From contig CANRLF010000009.1 of NCBI GenBank assembly GCA_947631395.1, positions 16,267 through 80,266 on the forward strand: 64,000 nucleotides of DNA, written 5' to 3'. Positions 7,001 to 17,311 of the stretch are shown piece by piece. Position numbers and translations under genes: made by a program. This DNA comes from an uncultured Oscillospiraceae bacterium. Its GTDB lineage: Bacteria > Bacillota > Clostridia > Oscillospirales > Oscillospiraceae. The notes beneath the pieces were generated by a model that saw only the letters and a program-made list of their open reading frames with translations, did no database searches and was not told the origin of the DNA. The stretch's first letter is position 1. Every line of letters starts with the position of its first letter.

Positions 7001-8380
7001 ATGATCCATCAATATAAGCTCAACGGCTACAACATCGTCCTGGATGTCTACTCCGGCTCTGTCCACGCGGTGGACGAGGTGGCCTATGACATGATAGGCA
7101 TGTATGAGACCCACACCGGGGACGAGATCGTATCGGAGATGCTGAAAAAATACGGCGACCGTGAGGACGTGACCGAGGCCGACCTTTATGAGTGCCTTGA
7201 CGATATACGCTCCCTGAAGGACGCGGGGAAGCTCTTCACCGAGGACGAGTACGCGGGCATGGCCTTTGATTTCAAAAAGCGTTCCAACGAAATAAAGGCC
7301 CTGTGCCTCCACGTTGCCCACACCTGCAACTTAAACTGCTCCTACTGCTTCGCCTCCCAGGGGAAATACCACGGCGACCGGGCCCTTATGAGCTTCGAGG
7401 TTGGCAAGCGGGCCTTAGATTTCCTGGTCGAGAGTTCCGGCAGCCGCCGGAACCTTGAGGTGGACTTTTTTGGCGGCGAGCCCTTGATGAATTGGCAGGT
7501 GGTCAAAGACCTGGTGGCCTACGCCCGGAGCATCGAGGAAGAAAAGCACAAGAATTTCCGCTTCACCCTCACGACCAACGGTGTGCTGGTGGACGACGAG
7601 GTTATCGACTTCGCAAACCGCGAGATGCACAATGTGGTCATGTCCATCGACGGCCGTCCCCAGGTCCACGACAGGTTCCGTGTAGACCTGGCGGGGCACG
7701 GCAGTTATGAGAAAATAGTCCCCAAATTCCTTGACTTCGCCAAAAAGCGCGGCGAGCGGGACTATTACGTGCGTGGTACATATACCCACTACAACACGGA
7801 CTTCACCGAGGACATCTTCCACCTTGCCGATCTGGGCTTCACTCAGCTTTCCATGGAGCCCGTGGTCTGCGCGCCGGACGACCCCTGCGCGCTTACCGAG
7901 GAGGACCTTCCGAAGCTATTTGAGCAATACGAAATTCTCGCCAAGGAGATGCTTCGGCGCGAGGAGGAGGGCCGGCCCATCACCTTCTACCACTACATGA
8001 TAGACCTGACCCACGGCCCATGCATATATAAGCGCATATCCGGTTGCGGCTCCGGCACCGAGTATCTGGCCGTAACCCCCTGGGGGGACCTCTACCCCTG
8101 CCACCAGTTCGTGGGTGACGAAAAATATCTCATGGGCAACATCTGGGACGGCGTAACGAATACGGCCCTGCGGGACGAGTTTAAACTCTGCAACGTCTAT
8201 GCCCGCCACGAGTGCGACAACTGCTGGGCCAGACTCTACTGCTCCGGCGGGTGCGCCGCCAATGCCTGCCACGCCACCGGCTCTATAACCGGCATATACA
8301 AATACGGCTGTGAGCTTTTCAAAAAGCGCATGGAGTGCGCCATAATGATGCAGGTCGCAAAAGCCGTAGGGAAAAAATGA
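7001..8380 (+). CDS. SCIFF radical SAM maturase
   Basis: Radical SAM/SPASM enzyme that installs thioether crosslinks in the SCIFF peptide. Seen: 459 residues from ATG 7001 (GGAG 8 bases upstream). An N-terminal peptide-recognition-like region covers residues 1-95. The radical SAM cluster motif CNLNCSYC follows with Cys109, Cys113 and Cys116. A C-terminal SPASM/twitch domain has many Cys, in CGSGTEYLAVTPWGDLYPC and in the segment from CNVYARHECDNCW to YCSGGCAANAC, which would bind two auxiliary 4Fe-4S clusters. Length and motif order are those of the SCIFF maturase family. Ends at a strong terminator. Confidence 0.95.
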   Translation: MIHQYKLNGYNIVLDVYSGSVHAVDEVAYDMIGMYETHTGDEIVSEMLKKYGDREDVTEADLYECLDDIRSLKDAGKLFTEDEYAGMAFDFKKRSNEIKALCLHVAHTCNLNCSYCFASQGKYHGDRALMSFEVGKRALDFLVESSGSRRNLEVDFFGGEPLMNWQVVKDLVAYARSIEEEKHKNFRFTLTTNGVLVDDEVIDFANREMHNVVMSIDGRPQVHDRFRVDLAGHGSYEKIVPKFLDFAKKRGERDYYVRGTYTHYNTDFTEDIFHLADLGFTQLSMEPVVCAPDDPCALTEEDLPKLFEQYEILAKEMLRREEEGRPITFYHYMIDLTHGPCIYKRISGCGSGTEYLAVTPWGDLYPCHQFVGDEKYLMGNIWDGVTNTALRDEFKLCNVYARHECDNCWARLYCSGGCAANACHATGSITGIYKYGCELFKKRMECAIMMQVAKAVGKK

Positions 8381-8399
8381 TATAAAAGCATATCCTCTC

Positions 8400-8428
8400 C
8401 CCGCCTCCCACCGGAGGCGGGATTTTTT
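8400..8428 (+). terminator. Terminator after SCIFF maturase
   Basis: 9 bp GC-rich stem (8400-8408 with 8413-8421), loop CACC, then ATTTTTT. Confidence 0.9.
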
Positions 8429-8449
8429 GTTTAAAAATCAAATTTAATA

Positions 8450-8478
8450 TTGACAGGCGAAGATTATTACAGTAAACT
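8450..8478 (+). promoter_or_regulatory. Promoter of the PadR-DUF2812 operon
   Basis: TTGACA (8450-8455), 17 bp, TAAACT (8473-8478). The -10 falls inside the first copy of a 14 bp tandem repeat. Confidence 0.6.
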
Positions 8479-8509
8479 TAGTACAGTAAACTTAGTACAG
8501 TAAACGTAA
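8468..8509. repeat. Three tandem 14 bp repeats at the PadR promoter (candidate operator)
   Basis: TACAGTAAACTTAG at 8468-8481 and 8482-8495, exact copies, and a third at 8496-8509 with two changes. They run from the -10 to just before the padR RBS, so they are well placed for autoregulation by the PadR protein. Confidence 0.85.
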
Positions 8510-8528
8510 TAAAAGGCGGTGATGTACC

Positions 8529-8852
8529 ATGAGAGACGCGGTGACCGGAGGGGCGCTGACGGAGGTGACGTTTTATATATTGCTGTCGCTCTTTGAGCCC
8601 CGGCACGGGTATGCCGTAATGCAGTTCATCGAGTCCGAGACGGCCGGGCGGCTCACTTTGGGGGCCGGGACGCTCTACGGGGCGCTGAAGGCCCTGGAGG
8701 AGCGGGGCTGGATCGAGCGGCACGGTAATGAGCACGACAGGAAGAAGGAGTTTGTTATAACGGACGCCGGTATAGCGGTGGCTCAGTCGGAGCTTCATAG
8801 GCTCCGGGCCCTGACGCTGACGGCGGAGAGGATAATCGGAGGCGGAAAATGA
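8529..8852 (+). CDS. PadR-family transcriptional regulator
   Basis: Short (108 residue) PadR-type winged-helix protein. Seen: the typical start TFYILLSLFEPRHGYAVMQFI, wing/recognition segment GTLYGALKALEERGWIE, then KKEFVITDAGIAVAQSE and a C-terminal dimerisation helix. PadR proteins of this short class repress membrane-associated genes in response to small molecules or stress. Its TGA overlaps the ATG of the DUF2812 gene (ATGA), implying translational coupling. Tandem repeats in its promoter are the likely binding sites. The effector is unknown. Confidence 0.93.
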   Translation: MRDAVTGGALTEVTFYILLSLFEPRHGYAVMQFIESETAGRLTLGAGTLYGALKALEERGWIERHGNEHDRKKEFVITDAGIAVAQSELHRLRALTLTAERIIGGGK

Positions 8853-9433
8853 AGAAAACAGTAAACCGGTATTTCGCCGGAGCCATGAAGAGCCAGCAAA
8901 AGTGGCTCAACAAAATGTCCGACCAGGGGTGGCGCCTCACCGGTACCACCATAATGGGCTACGAGTTTGAGGACTGCGAGCCCGGAAAATACGAGTACAC
9001 GGTGGAATACGTGGGCAACAAATCTAAGGAAGGCGCGGAGAGCTATGCCGGATTTCTCGAGGATTGCGGCTACCGGGTATTCTTTAAGAACATGAATTTA
9101 AATTACAACGTGGGCAAGACCGTCTACAAGCCCTGGGCGGATAAGGGCGGGAGGATAGCCACCAACGCCTCCACCCTCAATAAGGAGCTCCTCATCGTGG
9201 AGAAGGAGCGTGACGGCAAGCCCTTCGAGCTTCACACCACAGCCGGGGACCGGTTGGCATATATGAAGGCCCTCATCAGACCGTGGTTATGGTTTGCCTT
9301 CATCTGGTTCATCCCCGCCATTCTCACCCGTTCCTGGGCATTTTTGATCCCCTCCGCCCCGGCGGTCATCGGGGTAGCGGTGTATTTGGTGAAGATCGCG
9401 AAGATCAAAAAGGAAATGCGGGTCGAGGAGTAG
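8849..9433 (+). CDS. DUF2812 membrane protein
   Basis: Membrane protein of the DUF2812 family, almost always found beside a PadR regulator in Firmicutes. Seen: 194 residues; a soluble N-terminal domain with the family pattern (QQKWLNKMSDQGWRLTG, then EYVGNKSKEGAESYAGFLED), followed by two transmembrane segments near the C-terminus (about residues 142-158 and 162-182) and a basic tail. Four-base overlap with padR shows one operon. The function of the family is not known; a role as a sensor or antirepressor partner of PadR is a reasonable guess only. Confidence 0.9.
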   Translation: MKKTVNRYFAGAMKSQQKWLNKMSDQGWRLTGTTIMGYEFEDCEPGKYEYTVEYVGNKSKEGAESYAGFLEDCGYRVFFKNMNLNYNVGKTVYKPWADKGGRIATNASTLNKELLIVEKERDGKPFELHTTAGDRLAYMKALIRPWLWFAFIWFIPAILTRSWAFLIPSAPAVIGVAVYLVKIAKIKKEMRVEE

Positions 9434-9435
9434 CT

Positions 9436-9554
9436 GGTGCGAAGTAAACAGTCGAAACCTTTTGTGGGGGCGTGGGTCTGTAAGTTGCCAGGCGGGTTAG
9501 AGTTAAGGACAATTCGATACAGGGCCACGCGGCTTCGGAGCCTCATTTCGCACT
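9436..9554 (+). ncRNA. Unassigned multi-stem structured RNA candidate upstream of rpsL
   Basis: Non-coding stretch with nested helices. P1 is GTGCGAAGT (9437-9445) with ATTTCGCAC (9545-9553). P2 is GCGTGG (9470-9475) with CCACGC (9525-9530), continued after a 2x2 internal loop by CTGTA (9478-9482) with TACAG (9518-9522). P3 is GGCT-TCGG-AGCC (9531-9542). The 35-base apical region of P2 is not closed by an obvious helix and could hold conserved single-stranded sequence. No adjacent terminator or dedicated promoter was found, and it ends before the rpsL promoter. It may belong to a known orphan class (for example the raiA motif), but I cannot confirm this. Strand is assumed from neighbouring genes. 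Confidence 0.55.
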
Positions 9555-9572
9555 CAAAAGTACAAAAAACTG

Positions 9573-9601
9573 TTGACTGAGGCTTACAAATGTGCTAAAA
9601 T
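9573..9601 (+). promoter_or_regulatory. Promoter of the str operon
   Basis: TTGACT (9573-9578), 17 bp, TAAAAT (9596-9601). It gives an 80-base leader before rpsL. Confidence 0.8.
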
Positions 9602-9681
9602 ATCTCTTTGCGTGGGGTTTTTGCGCCCTTTTGGGCATAATAATCCAAAACGCGTTAAAAATTTGGGAAAGGAGGAACAAA

Positions 9682-10107
9682 ATGCCCACAATAAACCAGC
9701 TTGTCCGTAAGGGCCGTCAGACCTCTGTCTACAAGTCCACCAGCCCTGCCCTTCAGAAGGGACTCAACACCCTGAAGAACCGCGCGACTGACCTGAGCTC
9801 TCCCCAGAAGAGAGGCGTGTGCACCGCCGTCAGGACCATGACCCCGAAGAAGCCTAACTCCGCTCTTCGTAAGATTGCCCGTGTCCGTCTTACCAACGGC
9901 TTTGAGGTCACCGCCTACATCCCCGGCGTGGGACACAACCTGCAGGAGCACAGCGTAGTTATGATCCGCGGCGGCCGTGTCAAGGACCTGCCCGGTGTGC
10001 GTTATCACATCATCCGCGGTACCCTCGATACTCAGGGCGTCAACGGACGTATGCAGGCCCGCTCCAAGTACGGCGCGAAGAAGCCGAAGGCCGGCAAGAA
10101 GAAGTAA
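9682..10107 (+). CDS. rpsL: 30S ribosomal protein S12
   Basis: Decoding-centre protein of the small subunit. Seen: [13 protein letters not shown] start, the universally conserved [20 protein letters not shown] loop (site of streptomycin-resistance substitutions, here Lys in KKPNS), and [12 protein letters not shown]; 141 residues, within the Gram-positive range. RBS GGAGG lies 7 bases before ATG 9682; a longer in-frame opening upstream overlaps the promoter and is not used. First gene of rpsL-rpsG-fusA-tuf. Confidence 0.98.
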   Translation: MPTINQLVRKGRQTSVYKSTSPALQKGLNTLKNRATDLSSPQKRGVCTAVRTMTPKKPNSALRKIARVRLTNGFEVTAYIPGVGHNLQEHSVVMIRGGRVKDLPGVRYHIIRGTLDTQGVNGRMQARSKYGAKKPKAGKKK

Positions 10108-10219
10108 GCGTATCCCCAACAGCGTCCTCGTTGTTGTATTCATATACACCTCGGGGCGCGAACGCGGCTTGAGTGGCCGCGAGTACCTGTGAATTCTTAT
10201 TAAGAAGGAGGGAAGCAAA

Positions 10220-10690
10220 GTGCCCAGAAGAGGTAATGTTCCCAAAAGAGAAATTTTGCCCGATCCTGTATACAACTCCGTGCTCGTCACGAAGCTTGTA
10301 AACTCCGTTATGCTCGACGGTAAGAAGGGCGTGGCTCAGAAGGTCGTCTACGGCGCCTTCGACATCGTCAAGGAAAAAACCGGCAAGGAGCCCCTTGAGG
10401 TTTTCCAGGCCGCCCTTGAGAACATCATGCCCAGCCTGGAGGTCAAGGCCCGCCGTGTGGGCGGCGCCACCTATCAGGTGCCTATCGAGGTTCGTCCCGC
10501 CCGTCGCCAGACGCTCGGTCTGAGGTGGCTCACCACCTACACCCGCGCCCGCGGTGAAAAGACCATGCGTGAGAAGCTGGCCGGCGAGATAATGGACGCC
10601 GCCAACAACACCGGCGCGTCCGTCAAGAAGCGCGAAGAGACCCACAGAATGGCCGAGTCCAACAAGGCTTTCGCCCATTTCCGTTGGTGA
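10220..10690 (+). CDS. rpsG: 30S ribosomal protein S7
   Basis: Primary 16S rRNA-binding protein that nucleates the 30S head; in E. coli it also represses the str operon. Seen: 156 residues beginning [20 protein letters not shown], with the conserved [14 protein letters not shown] and the C-terminal [12 protein letters not shown]. The start codon is GTG, with GAAGGAGGG ending a few bases before it. The 112-base gap after rpsL contains a small hairpin (GCGGC/GCCGC) but no gene. Confidence 0.98.
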   Translation: MPRRGNVPKREILPDPVYNSVLVTKLVNSVMLDGKKGVAQKVVYGAFDIVKEKTGKEPLEVFQAALENIMPSLEVKARRVGGATYQVPIEVRPARRQTLGLRWLTTYTRARGEKTMREKLAGEIMDAANNTGASVKKREETHRMAESNKAFAHFRW

Positions 10691-10758
10691 TCACGATCCA
10701 TTTTGCAAGTTTGGCCTGAGAACATCGGAGTCTCAGGCGCATCAGGAGAAAGAGTTTC

Positions 10759-12837
<2,079 letters not shown>

Positions 12838-12862
12838 GTATCCCGATAAGTCCACAAAACAG

Positions 12863-12891
12863 TTGCAAAATCCCGAGCTTTGTATTAAAAT
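12863..12891 (+). promoter_or_regulatory. Independent promoter for tuf
   Basis: TTGCAA (12863-12868), 17 bp, TAAAAT (12886-12891), in the 106-base gap between fusA and tuf. Permits extra EF-Tu synthesis. Confidence 0.75.
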
Positions 12892-12943
12892 ACACTCATC
12901 AAAAACTTTTAAACCATTTAAATTCTAAGGAGGATAATCCGAA

Positions 12944-14152
<1,209 letters not shown>

Positions 14153-14163
14153 TTTCGCTCATT

Positions 14164-14200
14164 AAAAATAAGACCCGCCTTACGGCGGGTTTTATTTTTT
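14164..14200 (+). terminator. Terminator of the str operon
   Basis: Stem built on ACCCGCC/GGCGGGT (loop TTAC), extended by A/T pairs, followed by TTTTATTTTTTT. Confidence 0.93.
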
Positions 14201-14268
14201 TCGGGCTACAGCTCACAGCGCGCCATAGGCGCAACCTTATTCCTTGGCTCCCCGTTTTAATGGTGAGC

Positions 14269-15438
14269 TCACCTCCCCAAATACCTTATGGCGCAGTGCA
14301 CAAGGCCGGCGGCTCCCACGGGGAGGACGTCCTCGTTAAACATGACCTTGGGGTTGTGGGCCGGAGCGTCGCCCCGCTCATCTGAAAAGCCGGAGGCAAG
14401 GTAGATGAAGGCGGTGGGTATACGCTCAGCCACCAAGGCGAAGTCCTCGGAGGCGCTGGAGGCTATGCCGGGATAGAAGCTAAGGCCCGGAATGGGGAGC
14501 TCCTTTATATAGCCGATCATCTCCCTGACGAGGCCACCGTCACAGACAAGGGGCGGGACTCCTCGCGGTATCTCCACCTTCGCTTCGCCCCCGTAAGCCT
14601 TCGCTATGCCTTCGGTGAGCTCCACGATGCGGCGGAGAAGCTTATCCCGGGCCTCCTTGTCGTTGGTGCGGATGGTACCCTCAAGCTCGGCGGTGTCGGG
14701 GATTATGTTGGCGGCCTCGCCGGAGGCGAAGCGTCCAACGGTGAGCAGAGTGGACTTCTGCGGGTCGGACTCCCGGGCAATGAGCTCCTGGAGGCCCAGA
14801 TGCACGTGTACGCCGATATTTATAGGGTCCACAGCCGTATGGGGGTAAGCTCCGTGGCCGCCCCGGCCCTTTATGGTGATTTTGAAGATGTCCGTTGAGA
14901 ACATCATGGTGGAGGCGTCGTTATACATCACAAGGCCCACCGGGAGCTTTCCGGGGCCGGTGTGGAAGGCCAGCGCCGCCTCCGGCACGGGGTCGGAGAG
15001 GATGCCGTTCTCAATCATGTTCCGACTCCCCTCAAAGGTCTCCTCGCCGGGCTGGAACATGAATTTTACGGTGCCGCGGAGCTCACTCTCCCGCTCCTTT
15101 AATATCCGCGCCGCCGTAAGGAGCATCGCCGCGTGGCAGTCGTGGCCGCAGGCGTGGTCCTCCGTCCCGGTGGGACAGGCAAAGGGAAGTCCCGACTCCT
15201 CCGGCATGGGCAGAGCATCCATGTCCGCCCGAAGGAGCAATACCGGTTGGCCCTTGCCGAGGGTAGCGGTTACGCCCTCGCCCAAGGGCTTCGGCTCAAG
15301 TCCGTACTCCGTGAGCTTGCGTGTCACGTACTCCACGGCCTTGGGCATGTGGACGCCGCATTCAGCGTTATAGTGAAAAAAACGACGGTTTTCAACGGTC
15401 TCGTTTTTGAGCTCAAGGGCTCTTTCATAAGCGTTCAT
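14269..15438 (-). CDS. M20-family amidohydrolase (aminoacylase / IAA-amino-acid hydrolase type)
   Basis: Zinc amidohydrolase removing an acyl group from N-acylated amino acids or related amides in the cytosol. Seen: 389 residues from ATG 15438 (GGGAGG just upstream); metal-binding motifs DMDALPMPE, HACGHDCHAAMLL and FQPGEETFEGS, and the dimerisation-domain GRGGHGAYPH pattern typical of M20D. N-acetyldiaminopimelate deacetylase is a close relative, and without a dap cluster nearby the substrate remains open. Divergent from the methyltransferase gene; a TATAAT at 15467-15472 (minus) is its likely -10, and its -35 region overlaps that of the opposite gene. Confidence 0.9.
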   Translation of the reverse strand: MNAYERALELKNETVENRRFFHYNAECGVHMPKAVEYVTRKLTEYGLEPKPLGEGVTATLGKGQPVLLLRADMDALPMPEESGLPFACPTGTEDHACGHDCHAAMLLTAARILKERESELRGTVKFMFQPGEETFEGSRNMIENGILSDPVPEAALAFHTGPGKLPVGLVMYNDASTMMFSTDIFKITIKGRGGHGAYPHTAVDPINIGVHVHLGLQELIARESDPQKSTLLTVGRFASGEAANIIPDTAELEGTIRTNDKEARDKLLRRIVELTEGIAKAYGGEAKVEIPRGVPPLVCDGGLVREMIGYIKELPIPGLSFYPGIASSASEDFALVAERIPTAFIYLASGFSDERGDAPAHNPKVMFNEDVLPVGAAGLVHCAIRYLGR

Positions 15439-15484
15439 ATTATGCCCTCCCAAGCATTTTTCTTCCATTATACACCCTTTTACA

Positions 15485-15513
15485 TTGACTTGAAAGATGG
15501 GTGGTGTTAAAAT
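15485..15513 (+). promoter_or_regulatory. Promoter of the SpoU methyltransferase gene
   Basis: TTGACT (15485-15490), 17 bp, TAAAAT (15508-15513). The divergent M20 gene has TATAAT at 15467-15472 on the other strand, so the two promoters interleave. Confidence 0.75.
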
Positions 15514-15549
15514 TTTTGTAAATACAGTAAATAAGCCGGTGGTGAGACT

Positions 15550-16368
15550 GTGGCAGAGATAATCGAAATTTCCGACATAAGCGCGCCGGAGCTGGACGTG
15601 TTCGCCAGGCTTACGGAGGCTCAGCTCCGGAATTTGAAGGAGCCGGAAAAGGCGGTATTCATCGCCGAGAGCCCCAAGGTCATAAAAACCGCTTTGGACG
15701 CGGGATACACTCCTCTGGCGCTTTTAATGGAGTGGCGGCACATTGAGGGGGACGGGGCCAATATAATCGCCCGCTGTCCCGGGGTGCCGGTATATACGGG
15801 TGAGCGGGAGATTTTAAGTGCCCTCACTGGCTATACCCTGACCCGCGGCGTGCTTTGCGCGATGCGACGTCCGGCGCCCCGAGATCCGGAGTCCCTTCTG
15901 GATGACTCCTACCGGGTGGCGGTACTGGAGGGAGTCGTGGACGCCACAAATATCGGCGCCATTTTCCGTTCCGCCGCGGCACTGAACATGGACGCGGTAC
16001 TGCTGACACCCACCTGCTGCGACCCCTTGAACCGCCGTGCCGCCCGTGTGAGCATGGGCACGGTCCTCCAGGTCCCCTGGGCGTATCTTTCCGGCTGGCC
16101 GGAGGCCGGCATGGCGCTACTGCGCACCCACGGCTTTAAAACCGCGGCCATGGCCCTGACGGATAGCTCCATACCCATAGACGACCCGCGGCCCGCCGCA
16201 GAGCCGCGTCTGGCCATAGTCCTGGGCACCGAGGGCGACGGTCTTGCCCAGACCACCCTGTCACAATGCGACTACACCCTGAAGATCCCCATGGCCCACG
16301 GGGTGGACTCGCTGAATGTGGCCGCCGCCGGGGCCGTGGCCTTTTGGGAGCTCCGGAAAAAAATTTAA
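15550..16368 (+). CDS. TrmH/SpoU-family RNA 2'-O-ribose methyltransferase
   Basis: SPOUT-class enzyme that methylates ribose 2'-OH in rRNA or tRNA. Seen: 272 residues; N-terminal substrate-binding domain (residues 20-110) and C-terminal knotted SAM domain with the three SpoU motifs: N-IGAIFRSAAALNMDAVLL, IVLGTEGDGL, and IPMAHGVDSLNVAAAGAVAFWE. GTG start at 15550. The last motif normally reads IPM-x-G-x-x-xSLNVS; here SLNVAAA, a common variant. Likely an RlmB/TsnR-like 23S rRNA enzyme; the exact target is not determinable. Confidence 0.9.
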   Translation: MAEIIEISDISAPELDVFARLTEAQLRNLKEPEKAVFIAESPKVIKTALDAGYTPLALLMEWRHIEGDGANIIARCPGVPVYTGEREILSALTGYTLTRGVLCAMRRPAPRDPESLLDDSYRVAVLEGVVDATNIGAIFRSAAALNMDAVLLTPTCCDPLNRRAARVSMGTVLQVPWAYLSGWPEAGMALLRTHGFKTAAMALTDSSIPIDDPRPAAEPRLAIVLGTEGDGLAQTTLSQCDYTLKIPMAHGVDSLNVAAAGAVAFWELRKKI

Positions 16369-16439
16369 AAAATTTGTCAAATGATGCCCTTTTGATGCAC
16401 TTTTGATGTACACTGCTTAAAAAGAAAGGAGGCCCCGCC

Positions 16440-17165
16440 ATGAAGGACTGGGAAAGTGAGCTTCGGGATATGAACGCCCGGGAGGACGCGGTGAACCGCC
16501 GGGCAATCGCGGAATATGAGCGCCGCAAACGTGAACGCAGCCGTCTGCTGCTCTTCGCCACGGTCATGGTCATCCTTATCGCCGCCGTGGTGCTGATCGT
16601 GGTGCTGGCCTCCAGAGAAAGGCCCTCGGACGGCGAGCCTGACATAAATGACGGAAAGCACGAGACTCCGGTGACTCCCGACTGGGTTACCCTGGACCTT
16701 CTGCCCGTGAACGAGTATTCACGCCCGGGTACGCCCCTTGAGAAGGTAAACGGTATTGTCGTACACTACGTCGGTAACCCCAACACCACCGCGAAGCAGA
16801 ACCGAAACTATTTTGCGAACCTGGCTCAGACCCACGAGACCTCCGCCAGCAGTCACTTCCTCATTGGCCTGGATGGAGAGATAATTCAATGTGTGCCCCT
16901 CAACGAGATCTCTTACTGCTCCAACAGCCGCAACGTGGACACCGTGGCCATAGAGTGCTGTCATCCCGATGAAACCGGTAAATTCACCGACGCCACATAC
17001 TCATCCCTAATAAAGCTCCTAAAGTGGCTATCCGGCGAGTACGGCCTTACGAAGGAGGACATTATCCGTCATTACGATGTCACAGGAAAGATCTGCCCCA
17101 AGTGGTACGTGGACCACGAGGAGGATTGGGAGAAGCTTAGGAACGATGTCTTTGACGCGGATTGA
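16440..17165 (+). CDS. Membrane-anchored N-acetylmuramoyl-L-alanine amidase (Amidase_2)
   Basis: Zinc amidase that cleaves the glycan-peptide bond of peptidoglycan. Seen: 241 residues; charged N-terminal cytoplasmic segment (1-34), one transmembrane helix (about 36-57), a linker, then an Amidase_2/PGRP fold. Zinc ligands are His in GIVVHYVGN, His in HYDVTGKICPKW and the following Cys; SSHFLIGLDGEIIQCVP is the family core. GAAAGGAGG precedes ATG 16440. The N-terminal anchor instead of a cleavable signal suggests action at the outer membrane face, possibly in sporulation or growth. No dedicated promoter stands out in the 71-base gap before it. Confidence 0.9.
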   Translation: MKDWESELRDMNAREDAVNRRAIAEYERRKRERSRLLLFATVMVILIAAVVLIVVLASRERPSDGEPDINDGKHETPVTPDWVTLDLLPVNEYSRPGTPLEKVNGIVVHYVGNPNTTAKQNRNYFANLAQTHETSASSHFLIGLDGEIIQCVPLNEISYCSNSRNVDTVAIECCHPDETGKFTDATYSSLIKLLKWLSGEYGLTKEDIIRHYDVTGKICPKWYVDHEEDWEKLRNDVFDAD

Positions 17166-17213
17166 GACACAGTCTATTTATTTCAGCAAATCAGCAAATC
17201 GGCGAAATTTCTC

Positions 17214-17242
17214 TTGACAGAATACCATAATAAGTATAAGAT
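17214..17242 (+). promoter_or_regulatory. Promoter of the SSS symporter gene
   Basis: TTGACA (17214-17219), 17 bp, TAAGAT (17237-17242). Confidence 0.75.
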
Positions 17243-17243
17243 T

Positions 17244-17272
17244 ATGGCGGTACGCGCATTACGTGCCGCCAT
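17244..17272. promoter_or_regulatory. Inverted repeat at the symporter transcription start (candidate operator)
   Basis: ATGGCGGTACG (17244-17254), 7-base centre, CGTGCCGCCAT (17262-17272): 10 of 11 positions pair. It begins one base after the -10, so it covers the predicted +1 and suits a repressor. Only part of the left arm would be in the RNA, so a DNA operator is more likely than a hairpin. Confidence 0.65.
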
Positions 17273-17311
17273 ATGCTTTTTCTGAAAATATAAGAAAATG
17301 AGGAATTTGAA

